Assembly: GCA_029007015.1 (NCBI GenBank)
Contig: JAQXHB010000067.1
Location: 1 to 12,973, forward strand
Direction of reading: 5' to 3'
Length of the DNA: 12,973 nt
Source: Bacillota bacterium
GTDB taxonomy: Bacteria; Bacillota; Clostridia; Oscillospirales; Acutalibacteraceae
Under the pieces are notes generated by a model. The model was not told the origin of the DNA, made no database searches, and saw nothing but the letters and a program-made list of their open reading frames with translations. The position numbers and the translations under genes were made by a program. Positions 8,669 through 12,973 of the stretch are shown in pieces. Numbering within the stretch: position 1 is the stretch's first letter; the number at the start of each line of letters is the position of its first letter.

Positions 8669-9608
8669 ATTGCTCGGCAAACCAGACCGATTTAACGGAA
8701 AATTCTCTGCCGTTTAGGTAGTTTAGTATGCCGGCGTCGGTTGAGAAATTAAATATCAAACGGTATGAATAGAGGGCTTGGTGCTTGTAACCAAGCCTTT
8801 TGTCTTGCTGTAAACGGCCGTATTTGCCGTCACCGACCAGCGGGTGCCCAATGGACGCCATATGTGCGCGAATTTGATGAGTCCGGCCGGTCAGCAGTTC
8901 AATCTCGAGCAAAGACATATCGCCGCACTCGGCAATGACCGTGTACTTGGTTTTGATGCGTTTATTATTGTCGGACGCTTTGTTAGAGATATACACCTTG
9001 TTCTTATCCTCGTTTTTCTCCAAATACCCTTCAAGGCAGTCGGAGCGTCGGGGCATTTTGCCGTGCACCAGACAGTAGTAGTATTTGTCAATTTCTCTGT
9101 CCTTCAGTTTTCGGTTCAAAATGCGCAGAGCCTCGGCGTTTTTAGCCGCAATGACTATGCCGCCGGTGTTGCGGTCAATTCGGTTGACCAGTGCCGGCGC
9201 AAAACTGTGCTCATCCCTCGGGTTATACTCACCCTTATCGTACAAATAGTGCTGTATGCGCGTGATGAGGGTGTCACTGTATTCATTCTCATCGGGGTGA
9301 ACGATGAGCCCCTGAGGCTTGTCAGCCAGCAGTATGTTTTCATCCTCGTAAACGATGTTTAGCACCTTTGATGAGCGCAGAAAATCGTATTTCTGCTCCT
9401 TTTCACCGAGCATCTCGTCCTTGATATACATTGTCACGGTGTCGCCCTCTTGCAGTCGGTAGGAAATTTCACTCCGGCGGCCGTTTACCTTAATATGTTT
9501 AGTGCGTATGTAGCGATACATCAGCGACTGAGGAATGTTGAACGATTTGGTGATAAACTTATCAAGACGCTGACCGGCGTCGTTCTTCTTGATGGAAATC
9601 TCTTTCAT
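8652..9608 (-). CDS. RluA family pseudouridine synthase with S4 domain
   Basis: Isomerises specific uridines to pseudouridine in RNA, most likely 23S rRNA. Residues 13-65 form an S4 RNA-binding domain (RLDKFITKSFNIPQSLM...VNGRRSEISYRLQEGD). The catalytic domain begins near residue 85 with VYEDENILLADKPQGLIVHP. The catalytic Asp is D145 in NRIDRNTGG, where most relatives have HRLDRxTSG. The substrate loop LLTGRTHQIRAHMASIGHPLVGD spans 238-260. At 318 residues with an N-terminal S4 domain it fits the RluC/RluD branch, but the target position cannot be told from sequence. The start ATG (plus-strand 9606-9608) has AAAGGTG 5 bases upstream in its own sense. It is divergent from radC and tail-to-tail with the deaminase gene, with no visible terminator between them. 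Confidence 0.93.
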   Translation of the reverse strand: MKEISIKKNDAGQRLDKFITKSFNIPQSLMYRYIRTKHIKVNGRRSEISYRLQEGDTVTMYIKDEMLGEKEQKYDFLRSSKVLNIVYEDENILLADKPQGLIVHPDENEYSDTLITRIQHYLYDKGEYNPRDEHSFAPALVNRIDRNTGGIVIAAKNAEALRILNRKLKDREIDKYYYCLVHGKMPRRSDCLEGYLEKNEDKNKVYISNKASDNNKRIKTKYTVIAECGDMSLLEIELLTGRTHQIRAHMASIGHPLVGDGKYGRLQQDKRLGYKHQALYSYRLIFNFSTDAGILNYLNGREFSVKSVWFAEQFTNQY

Positions 9609-9640
9609 TTTTGCACCTTTAACCGATAAATTTTTTGTTT

Positions 9641-9649
9641 ATTATACCA
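9641..9649 (-). promoter_or_regulatory. Extended -10 promoter for the pseudouridine synthase gene
   Basis: Read on the minus strand, TGGTATAAT is a perfect TGnTATAAT extended -10 element, 32 bases before the start codon. The -35 position 17 bases upstream (ATCGCA) is poor, as is common for extended -10 promoters. It would fall on top of the -35 region of the divergent radC promoter. Confidence 0.7.
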
Positions 9650-9654
9650 TACAA

Positions 9655-9683
9655 TTGACAATTTGCGATAAATTTATTAAAAT
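9655..9683 (+). promoter_or_regulatory. Sigma-A type promoter for radC
   Basis: TTGACA at 9655-9660 and TAAAAT at 9678-9683 have a 17-base spacer. The expected transcription start near 9690 leaves a leader of about 25 bases before the radC start codon. Confidence 0.75.
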
Positions 9684-9701
9684 AAAGTAGTTATTTTTAA
9701 T

Positions 9702-9706
9702 CGGAG
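9702..9706 (+). promoter_or_regulatory. Ribosome binding site that sets the radC start
   Basis: CGGAG directly abuts the ATG at 9707 but lies 9 bases before the in-frame ATG at 9716. Only the latter has workable spacing, and it gives the family-typical N-terminus MHEGHRSRLKNRF. Confidence 0.75.
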
Positions 9707-9715
9707 ATGAAATTT

Positions 9716-10399
9716 ATGCACGAGGGACACAGGTCACGGCTCAAAAATCGCTTTTTAAAAGACGGTCTGGACGGATTTGAATTGCATAATGTTGTGGAAC
9801 TGCTGCTGTTTTTCGGCATACCTTATAAAGATACCAACGAGATTGCGCACCGCCTGTGTGATCGCTTCGGTACGCTGTCAAACATCATCGACGCGCCGTT
9901 TGAGCAGTTGTGTGAGATAAGCGGTGTAGGCGAGAATGCGGCTACCTTAATCAAACTGATTGCGCCGCTCAGCCGTCTGTATCTCGAGGATAAATACTCC
10001 GACAGTGAACCGCTCGACTGCGTGGACCGAATAGGTGAATACATTCTGGCCAAATACCGCTTTTACGATTATGAGTTTTTCAGCATGCTGTCGATGGACT
10101 CATCGCTTAATGTAATCAGTTTCGATATCGTCAATAAAGGCGTAGTCAACGCCACTGAGGTCAGCGTGCGAAACGCTGTCACAACGGCTTTGCGTACCGG
10201 CGCTGTCAATGTTGCCATCGCACATAATCATCCCGGCGGCAGTGCGCTGCCCAGCACCGAGGACATTATCACTACAAAGAAACTGATTGAGTCACTCAAA
10301 CTGGTCGGTGTGACTGTTGTCGACCATATAATCGTTGCTGACAATGACTTTGTGTCGCTGCGCTCATCGATGCAATACGAGAAACTGTTTAAACGCTAA
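9716..10399 (+). CDS. radC: RadC family protein (JAB/MPN domain)
   Basis: Member of the RadC family, historically named for DNA repair but without an established biochemical role. The 227 residues are typical. The N-terminal third carries a helix-hairpin-helix-like segment (EISGVGENAATLIKL near residues 67-81) that may touch DNA. The C-terminal domain is of the JAB/MPN metalloprotease type, with HNHPGG at 170-175 and D183 forming the H-x-H...D metal motif. A likely upstream Glu lies in NKGVVNATEVSVRNAV. All metal-binding positions are present, so the fold should be intact. It is monocistronic: its own promoter upstream, divergent from the pseudouridine synthase, and a strong hairpin terminator just downstream. 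No mobile-element genes flank it, so this looks like the chromosomal RadC. Confidence 0.93.
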   Translation: MHEGHRSRLKNRFLKDGLDGFELHNVVELLLFFGIPYKDTNEIAHRLCDRFGTLSNIIDAPFEQLCEISGVGENAATLIKLIAPLSRLYLEDKYSDSEPLDCVDRIGEYILAKYRFYDYEFFSMLSMDSSLNVISFDIVNKGVVNATEVSVRNAVTTALRTGAVNVAIAHNHPGGSALPSTEDIITTKKLIESLKLVGVTVVDHIIVADNDFVSLRSSMQYEKLFKR

Positions 10400-10419
10400 A
10401 TAAGAATATAATAGGGTGG

Positions 10420-10450
10420 CAGGCGACAGTATATGTCGCCTGTTATTGTT
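10420..10450 (+). terminator. Rho-independent terminator of radC
   Basis: A perfect 9-base-pair stem, CAGGCGACA with TGTCGCCTG, closes a 5-base loop (GTATA) and is followed by the T-rich run TTATTGTT. It begins 20 bases after the radC stop. Confidence 0.88.
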
Positions 10451-10463
10451 ATGTCAAGGTAAC

Positions 10464-10493
10464 AAAAAAAGCCCGATAAAATCGGACTTTTTT
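10464..10493 (-). terminator. Rho-independent terminator of tRNA-Lys
   Basis: On the minus strand GTCCGAT pairs with ATCGGGC around a TTT loop, flanked by A6 and T7 runs. In minus-strand RNA the second pair is a U-G wobble and the stem is continuous. Read on the plus strand the same position is a C-A mismatch. The structure is therefore better suited to stop tRNA-Lys transcription than radC transcription, though some activity in both directions is possible. Confidence 0.82.
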
Positions 10494-10519
10494 CGGTTGC
10501 ATGTTGTTTACAACCGTTA

Positions 10520-10595
10520 TGGTGAGCTATCGGGGATTCGAACCCCGGACACCTTGATTAAAAGTCAAGTGCTCTACCGACTGAGCTAATAACTC
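10520..10595 (-). tRNA. tRNA-Lys (anticodon UUU)
   Basis: Read on the minus strand, the acceptor strands GAGTTAT and ATAGCTC pair over 7 bases with one G-U. Discriminator A and an encoded CCA (10520-10522) follow. The D arm has AGCTCAGTCGGTAGAGC. The anticodon stem encloses the loop CTTTTAA with anticodon TTT at 10560-10562. The T arm CCGGGG-TTCGAAT-CCCCG is canonical. It is a single-gene unit with its own perfect promoter and terminator. Confidence 0.97.
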
Positions 10596-10609
10596 GTTAC
10601 AACTCCATC

Positions 10610-10638
10610 ATTATATCAATAGTTTGCGCAGTTGTCAA
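10610..10638 (-). promoter_or_regulatory. Consensus promoter of tRNA-Lys
   Basis: On the minus strand TTGACA (10633-10638) and TATAAT (10610-10615) are both perfect matches with a 17-base spacer. The -10 ends about 14 bases before the mature tRNA 5' end, as expected for a strong stable-RNA promoter. Confidence 0.9.
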
Positions 10639-10650
10639 GAGATTTTTATT

Positions 10651-10672
10651 AAATCAATGCGAAATCAATGCG
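10651..10672. repeat. Tandem 11-bp direct repeat upstream of mazF
   Basis: AAATCAATGCG occurs twice, head to tail, with no gap. It lies just upstream of the tRNA-Lys promoter and about 140 bases before mazF. An 11-base period places both copies on the same DNA face, as in protein binding sites. No binding protein can be named. Confidence 0.6.
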
Positions 10673-10682
10673 TAAATATGTT

Positions 10683-10712
10683 TTGTCCAATACTTCATAA
10701 GCCGAATAGAAT
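10683..10712 (+). promoter_or_regulatory. Candidate promoter of mazF
   Basis: TTGTCC at 10683-10688 and TAGAAT at 10707-10712 with an 18-base spacer is the best sigma-A-like pair I see ahead of mazF. It is much weaker than the tRNA promoters. A CACAA-ATTA-TTGTG palindrome lies just downstream at 10721-10734, near or after the expected start, and could act as an operator. Confidence 0.4.
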
Positions 10713-10814
10713 GTAGTGAGCACAAATTATTGTGTGAGCGATTAAAACAAAGTGTTTGTGGTAAAAATATGATTGTCAAATGACTACTGCAAGTTATTCG
10801 GAGCGTGAATTAAA

Positions 10815-11177
10815 GTGACAATTAAACGCGGAGATATATATTATGCCGATTTAAGCCCTGTGGTTGGCTCGGAGCAGGGAGGAGTCCGTCCGGTGCTAAT
10901 TGTACAAAACGACATTGGCAACAGATACTCACCGACCGTCATTGCTGCGGCCATAACCAGCCAGCGTGACAAGACCAATCTGCCTACACATATTAAGGTG
11001 GGTGCTGACAATTCTGGCCTTGCAAAGGATTCAATAGTGCTGCTTGAGCAGGTGAGGACAATCGACAAACAGCGGCTCAAAGAGAGAATGGGGCGGCTGG
11101 ACCAGGCGTCAATGAACCGCGTTAATCAGGCGCTTTCGGTCAGTTTCGGTCTCGGTGACGACGGGCAGTCGTTGTAG
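10815..11177 (+). CDS. mazF: MazF/EndoA (PemK-family) mRNA endoribonuclease toxin
   Basis: Sequence-specific, ribosome-independent mRNA interferase; the B. subtilis relative EndoA cleaves UACAU. The 120 residues carry the family N-terminus KRGDIYYADLSPVVGSEQGG, then VRPVLIVQND and AAITSQ. R25 and T48, the residues important for cleavage in B. subtilis MazF, are both conserved, so the enzyme should be active. The start is GTG at 10815, with GGAG at 10800-10803; an in-frame stop at 10806 leaves no upstream ATG or GTG. In B. subtilis the antitoxin gene lies directly upstream. Here the 219 bases up to tRNA-Lys hold no ORF longer than 19 codons, so no neighbouring antitoxin is visible. The gene is monocistronic and ends in a strong terminator. 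Confidence 0.93.
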   Translation: MTIKRGDIYYADLSPVVGSEQGGVRPVLIVQNDIGNRYSPTVIAAAITSQRDKTNLPTHIKVGADNSGLAKDSIVLLEQVRTIDKQRLKERMGRLDQASMNRVNQALSVSFGLGDDGQSL

Positions 11178-11183
11178 TATTTT

Positions 11184-11213
11184 AAAACGGGTCGACATAA
11201 GCCGACCCGTTTT
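11184..11213 (+). terminator. Rho-independent terminator of mazF
   Basis: An 11-base-pair perfect stem, AAAACGGGTCG with CGACCCGTTTT, encloses the 8-base loop ACATAAGC. It starts 6 bases after the mazF stop. The flanking A and T runs mean it could also work in the reverse direction. Confidence 0.87.
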
Positions 11214-11443
11214 CCTATAATTTATGGTTTTATGTAAATCAAAAAAATTATTTAAATGATTATGTAAATGTCAAACAATTCATTTAGTTTTGCTCAAAAT
11301 CGCAAAAATCATCGGTAAATTAGCACCTTTGATGTTCAAAACTATGTTCAAAATGTTAAAAACCGTTCATTCAACTGCAACTGTTTCAAAAATATTATGT
11401 AATTCATTCTGAAAAATTATTTATATAAATATGCGATTTTCAC
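11214..11443. other. AT-rich gene-free spacer with short direct repeats
   Basis: Between the mazF terminator and the tRNA-Pro promoter I see no gene. The stretch is AT-rich. It holds two copies of TTATGTAAAT (11230-11239 and 11260-11269) exactly 30 bases apart, and two copies of ATGTTCAAAA (11332-11341 and 11344-11353) 12 bases apart. The only ORF worth naming, 26 codons from 11332, has no ribosome binding site and arises from the second repeat. Confidence 0.6.
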
Positions 11444-11472
11444 TTGACAAAATTTGAAATATTTACTATAAT
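11444..11472 (+). promoter_or_regulatory. Consensus promoter of tRNA-Pro
   Basis: TTGACA at 11444-11449 and TATAAT at 11467-11472 are perfect matches with a 17-base spacer. The -10 ends 35 bases before the tRNA, leaving a short 5' leader to be removed by RNase P. Confidence 0.92.
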
Positions 11473-11507
11473 CAATTAGTCGCGAAGATTAAATAGGTTA
11501 ATATTAT

Positions 11508-11584
11508 CGAGGTGTGGCTCAGTTTGGTAGAGCGCTGCGTTCGGGACGCAGAGGCCGCAGGTTCAAGTCCTGTCACCTCGACCA
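11508..11584 (+). tRNA. tRNA-Pro (anticodon CGG)
   Basis: The acceptor strands CGAGGTG and CACCTCG pair fully, followed by discriminator A and an encoded CCA (11582-11584). The anticodon stem CTGCG/CGCAG encloses TTCGGGA, with anticodon CGG at 11542-11544, reading CCG proline codons. The T arm GCAGG-TTCAAGT-CCTGT is intact. A terminator-like hairpin begins 7 bases after the CCA. Confidence 0.97.
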
Positions 11585-11637
11585 AACACGAAAATCCGTT
11601 CTCGGAAGAGGGCGGATTTTTGTTTGTATTATTCATT
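11583..11637 (+). repeat. 55-bp repeat, copy 1 (begins at the tRNA-Pro 3' end)
   Basis: Bases 11583-11620 are identical to 12498-12535 over 38 bases. The next 17 bases match the second copy with one substitution and one missing T, through GTATTATTCATT. The repeat starts with the last two bases of the tRNA CCA. The two copies lie 915 bases apart in the same orientation and bracket the esterase gene. Confidence 0.9.
11591..11626 (+). terminator. Terminator hairpin after tRNA-Pro (in repeat copy 1)
   Basis: AAAATCCGTTCTC pairs with GAGGGCGGATTTT over 13 positions, two of them G-U wobbles, around a GGAA tetraloop. TTTTTGTTTG follows. The wobbles become mismatches on the other strand, so it works best for plus-strand transcripts. 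Confidence 0.8.
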
Positions 11638-11652
11638 CTTCAATATTCATCA

Positions 11653-11697
11653 TTCATTATTCATTAAAGGAGAACGGATTTTCGAATGAATAATGAA
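11653..11697. repeat. Palindromic AT-rich element upstream of the esterase
   Basis: TTCATTATTCATT at 11653-11665 is perfectly complementary to AATGAATAATGAA at 11685-11697, giving a 13-base-pair stem with a 19-base loop. With an internal loop, the stem extends outward through TTCAT/ATGAA. The loop contains GAGAACGGATTTTCG (11670-11684), an exact inverted copy of 11589-11603. Related ATTATTCATT words end both copies of the 55-bp repeat. This resembles small non-autonomous palindromic repeats; no transposase is present. Confidence 0.65.
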
Positions 11698-11735
11698 AAA
11701 TGAAGTCGCTTACGCTGATGAATAATAAATAATTA

Positions 11736-11764
11736 TTGCAACTTCGCCACTTTTATGTTATCCT
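11736..11764 (+). promoter_or_regulatory. Candidate promoter of the esterase gene
   Basis: TTGCAA at 11736-11741 and TATCCT at 11759-11764 have a 17-base spacer, with TG placed as in an extended -10 (TGTTATCCT). Transcription would start close to 11771, right at the ribosome binding site, leaving a very short leader. That tight fit is the main reason for doubt. Confidence 0.4.
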
Positions 11765-11770
11765 GTGGAA

Positions 11771-11778
11771 AAAGGAGG
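11771..11778 (+). promoter_or_regulatory. Ribosome binding site that sets the esterase start
   Basis: AAAGGAGG lies 7 bases before ATG 11786. The in-frame GTG at 11765 is upstream of this site, overlaps the likely -10 region, and would translate the Shine-Dalgarno sequence itself, so it is rejected as the start. Confidence 0.85.
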
Positions 11779-11785
11779 AAATAAT

Positions 11786-12430
11786 ATGGCTAAAATAATT
11801 TTATTTCAGGGTGATTCCATAACCGATTGTGGTCGACCTCGTGATAACTTTTACGGTATGGGTAACGGATACGCAAATTTAGTTAAGGCTTCACTAGGGT
11901 TGGATTATCCGAATGAATATGAATTTCTCAATCGTGGTGTAAGCGGCAACAGAATAGTGGATCTTTATGCAAGAATCAAGGCTGATTTTATAAATCTCTC
12001 CCCCAATTACGCGAGTATTTATATCGGTGTAAATGATGTCTGGCATGAAATAGGCTCTCGAAATGGTGTCGACACAGAAAAATTTGAAAAGATATATACT
12101 ATGCTTATTGATGAGGTTAGAGCTGCCTGTCCTGAAACAAAGCTTATGATTATTGCACCTTATGTGTTGGAAGGCTCTGCTACCTGTAACACCGATGAAA
12201 TTCCCGACCGACTGGAAAGATTTAAAAAAGATGTTGCCGAAAAGGCTGAGGTTGCGAAGAAAATTGCCAACAAATACAGTTTGCCTCTTATTGAATTACA
12301 GGCGGCTTTTGATGAAGCTTGCACGAAAGCTCCGCCCGAGTATTGGACTGCCGACGGTGTACATCCTACCCCAAGCGGCCACGAAATTATAAAAAGGCTC
12401 TGGCTTGAAACGTTTGAAAAAATAAAATAG
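11786..12430 (+). CDS. SGNH/GDSL hydrolase, probable intracellular acetyl-xylooligosaccharide esterase (Axe2-like)
   Basis: Ser-His-Asp esterase of the SGNH fold, 214 residues. Block I is FQGDSITDCGR with nucleophile S11. Block II is NRGVSGNRIVDL with the oxyanion Gly. Block III is IYIGVNDVWHEIG with the oxyanion Asn. Block V is DGVHPTPSGHE with D190 and H193. There is no signal peptide or membrane segment, so it acts in the cytosol. The phrases GDSITDCGR, GVNDVWxxxG and DGVHPTxxGH, and the length, resemble Geobacillus Axe2, which deacetylates imported xylo-oligosaccharides; that substrate is inferred from recalled family sequences, and another O-acetyl sugar is possible. It is bracketed by two copies of a 55-bp repeat and faces an AraC-family gene. 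Its codons are more AT-rich than those of the housekeeping genes upstream, which suggests later acquisition. Confidence 0.88.
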   Translation: MAKIILFQGDSITDCGRPRDNFYGMGNGYANLVKASLGLDYPNEYEFLNRGVSGNRIVDLYARIKADFINLSPNYASIYIGVNDVWHEIGSRNGVDTEKFEKIYTMLIDEVRAACPETKLMIIAPYVLEGSATCNTDEIPDRLERFKKDVAEKAEVAKKIANKYSLPLIELQAAFDEACTKAPPEYWTADGVHPTPSGHEIIKRLWLETFEKIK

Positions 12431-12497
12431 TAGAATTGCTGTTTTTATTTTGAAGAAAATCCTCGGTTTTGCCCAGTTCTTTTTCGGACACGAATGA

Positions 12498-12553
12498 CAA
12501 ACACGAAAATCCGTTCTCGGAAGAGGGCGGATTTTCGTTTTGTATTATTCATT
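12498..12553 (+). repeat. 55-bp repeat, copy 2 (between the esterase and the AraC gene)
   Basis: The same 38-base core as at 11583-11620, followed by CGTTTTGTATTATTCATT, which differs from copy 1 by one substitution and one inserted T. It lies 67 bases after the esterase stop and ends 13 bases before the stop codon of the convergent regulator gene. Confidence 0.9.
12506..12541 (+). terminator. Terminator hairpin of the esterase gene (in repeat copy 2)
   Basis: The 13-pair stem with GGAA loop is the same as after tRNA-Pro (12506-12518 with 12523-12535), followed by TTTTCGTTTTG. Its orientation serves the plus-strand esterase. For the convergent regulator the stem has two mismatches and lacks a clean T run. 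Confidence 0.75.
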
Positions 12554-12566
12554 AATATAGAACAGA

Positions 12567-12973
12567 TTACCGTAAATGCTTTTTGAATTCCGAGGGAGTT
12601 TCATTGGTGACTCTTTTGAATTTATTTATAAAATTGGAGCAATCATTAAACCCTGACGAAAAACATGCTTCCGTGACGGATTTACCTTCCCGTAACATTA
12701 TTTGAGCTTTTGCAATTCGTATGGTTGTTATATAATCGTATACGGTCATTCCCACATACTGCTTAAAAATCCGAGAAAGGTATGTTACAGAACAATGTGA
12801 CATACACGCAATTTCTTTCACAGAAAGCTTTTGATTATAATTTTCTGAAATAAAACGCATGGTGTTGATAATCATATCCGGCATTTTATAATTCACCGGT
12901 TTTAATTTTTCTGCGTCATAAAAATCATTACACAAAAGAATGATTTGCAGTATAAATGAAAACAATTTCATAT
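12567..12973 (-). CDS. AraC family transcriptional regulator (N-terminal part cut by window edge)
   Basis: Only the C-terminal part, about 135 residues, is visible; the reading frame is open to the end of the window. The paired AraC-type helix-turn-helix motifs are clear: LSVKEIACMSHCSVTYLSRIFKQ about 85 residues before the end, then SVTEACFSSGFNDCSNF and FKRVTNETPSEFKKHL at the end. Complete family members are usually 250-300 residues with an N-terminal ligand-binding domain, so the Met codon at 12969-12971 is probably internal and the true start lies beyond the window. By context it may control sugar-degradation genes, possibly including the convergent esterase. No ligand can be inferred, and the proposed target is a guess from proximity alone. 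Confidence 0.9.
   Translation of the reverse strand, partial: MKLFSFILQIILLCNDFYDAEKLKPVNYKMPDMIINTMRFISENYNQKLSVKEIACMSHCSVTYLSRIFKQYVGMTVYDYITTIRIAKAQIMLREGKSVTEACFSSGFNDCSNFINKFKRVTNETPSEFKKHLR

Noticed and set aside
10657..10716. 19-codon ORF upstream of mazF as the missing antitoxin
   Set aside because: Too short, has no ribosome binding site, lies largely in the tandem repeat, and does not resemble a ribbon-helix-helix or AbrB-type antitoxin.
11332..11412. 26-codon ORF in the spacer before tRNA-Pro
   Set aside because: No ribosome binding site, starts inside a DNA direct repeat, and the spacer otherwise looks non-coding.
11589..11684. Attenuator or riboswitch using alternative pairing of the terminator arm
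   Set aside because: The competing arm is transcribed after the terminator, so it cannot prevent that hairpin from forming. A repeat-element origin explains the complementarity better.
11508..12553. Classical integrated genomic island at tRNA-Pro with attL/attR
   Set aside because: The repeated sequence includes only two bases of the tRNA rather than its 3' portion, and no integrase or excisionase lies between the copies.
1..12973. CRISPR array, insertion sequence or phage genes
   Set aside because: No regularly spaced repeats with unique spacers, no transposase or integrase reading frames, and no structural phage proteins were seen on either strand.

Overview
The window looks like chromosome from a low-to-mid GC Gram-positive bacterium of the class Clostridia, probably an Oscillospiraceae-like gut or anaerobic lineage. 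The basis is the gene set and order (hprK-murB-rapZ-whiA-dnaE-pfkA), clean AGGAGG-type ribosome binding sites, and near-consensus TTGACA/TATAAT promoters. No 16S rRNA or other strict taxonomic marker is present, so the lineage is an inference.

Layout. (1) 14-7107 is a tightly packed plus-strand operon: HPr kinase/phosphorylase (hprK), UDP-MurNAc dehydrogenase (murB), the P-loop protein RapZ, the WhiA regulator and the DNA polymerase III alpha subunit (dnaE). Gaps run from a 1-base overlap to 19 bases. (2) A TTGACA/TATTAT promoter at 7141-7168 starts a second plus-strand unit of ATP-dependent 6-phosphofructokinase (pfkA) and dCMP deaminase. (3) A minus-strand RluA-family pseudouridine synthase runs tail-to-tail into the deaminase gene with a 17-base overlap, and is divergent from radC through a compact region with facing promoters. 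(4) radC ends in a perfect hairpin terminator. Next come a minus-strand tRNA-Lys(UUU) with a perfect consensus promoter and its own terminator, then a plus-strand MazF/EndoA-type endoribonuclease without an adjacent antitoxin. (5) An AT-rich gene-free stretch leads to a perfect consensus promoter and tRNA-Pro(CGG). (6) The last 1.4 kb is different in character: more AT-rich, with repeats. It holds a 55-bp repeat, present once just after tRNA-Pro and again about 0.9 kb downstream, which brackets an SGNH esterase resembling intracellular acetyl-xylooligosaccharide esterase. A converging AraC-family regulator is cut by the window edge.

How the genes fit together. The first 8 kb is housekeeping: carbon catabolite control (HprK), the key glycolytic enzyme (PfkA), cell wall precursor synthesis (MurB), division or chromosome control (WhiA), replication (DnaE) and dTMP precursor supply (deaminase). 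The right end looks accessory: a sugar-ester hydrolase with an AraC-type regulator, probably for plant polysaccharide side-chain removal.

I did not find a new defence or mobile system. There is no CRISPR array, transposase or integrase. The observations most worth a second look are the repeat-bracketed esterase next to tRNA-Pro with its nested inverted repeats, the MazF toxin without a partner, the cysteine-rich WhiA, and the absence of a yvcK gene between rapZ and whiA.
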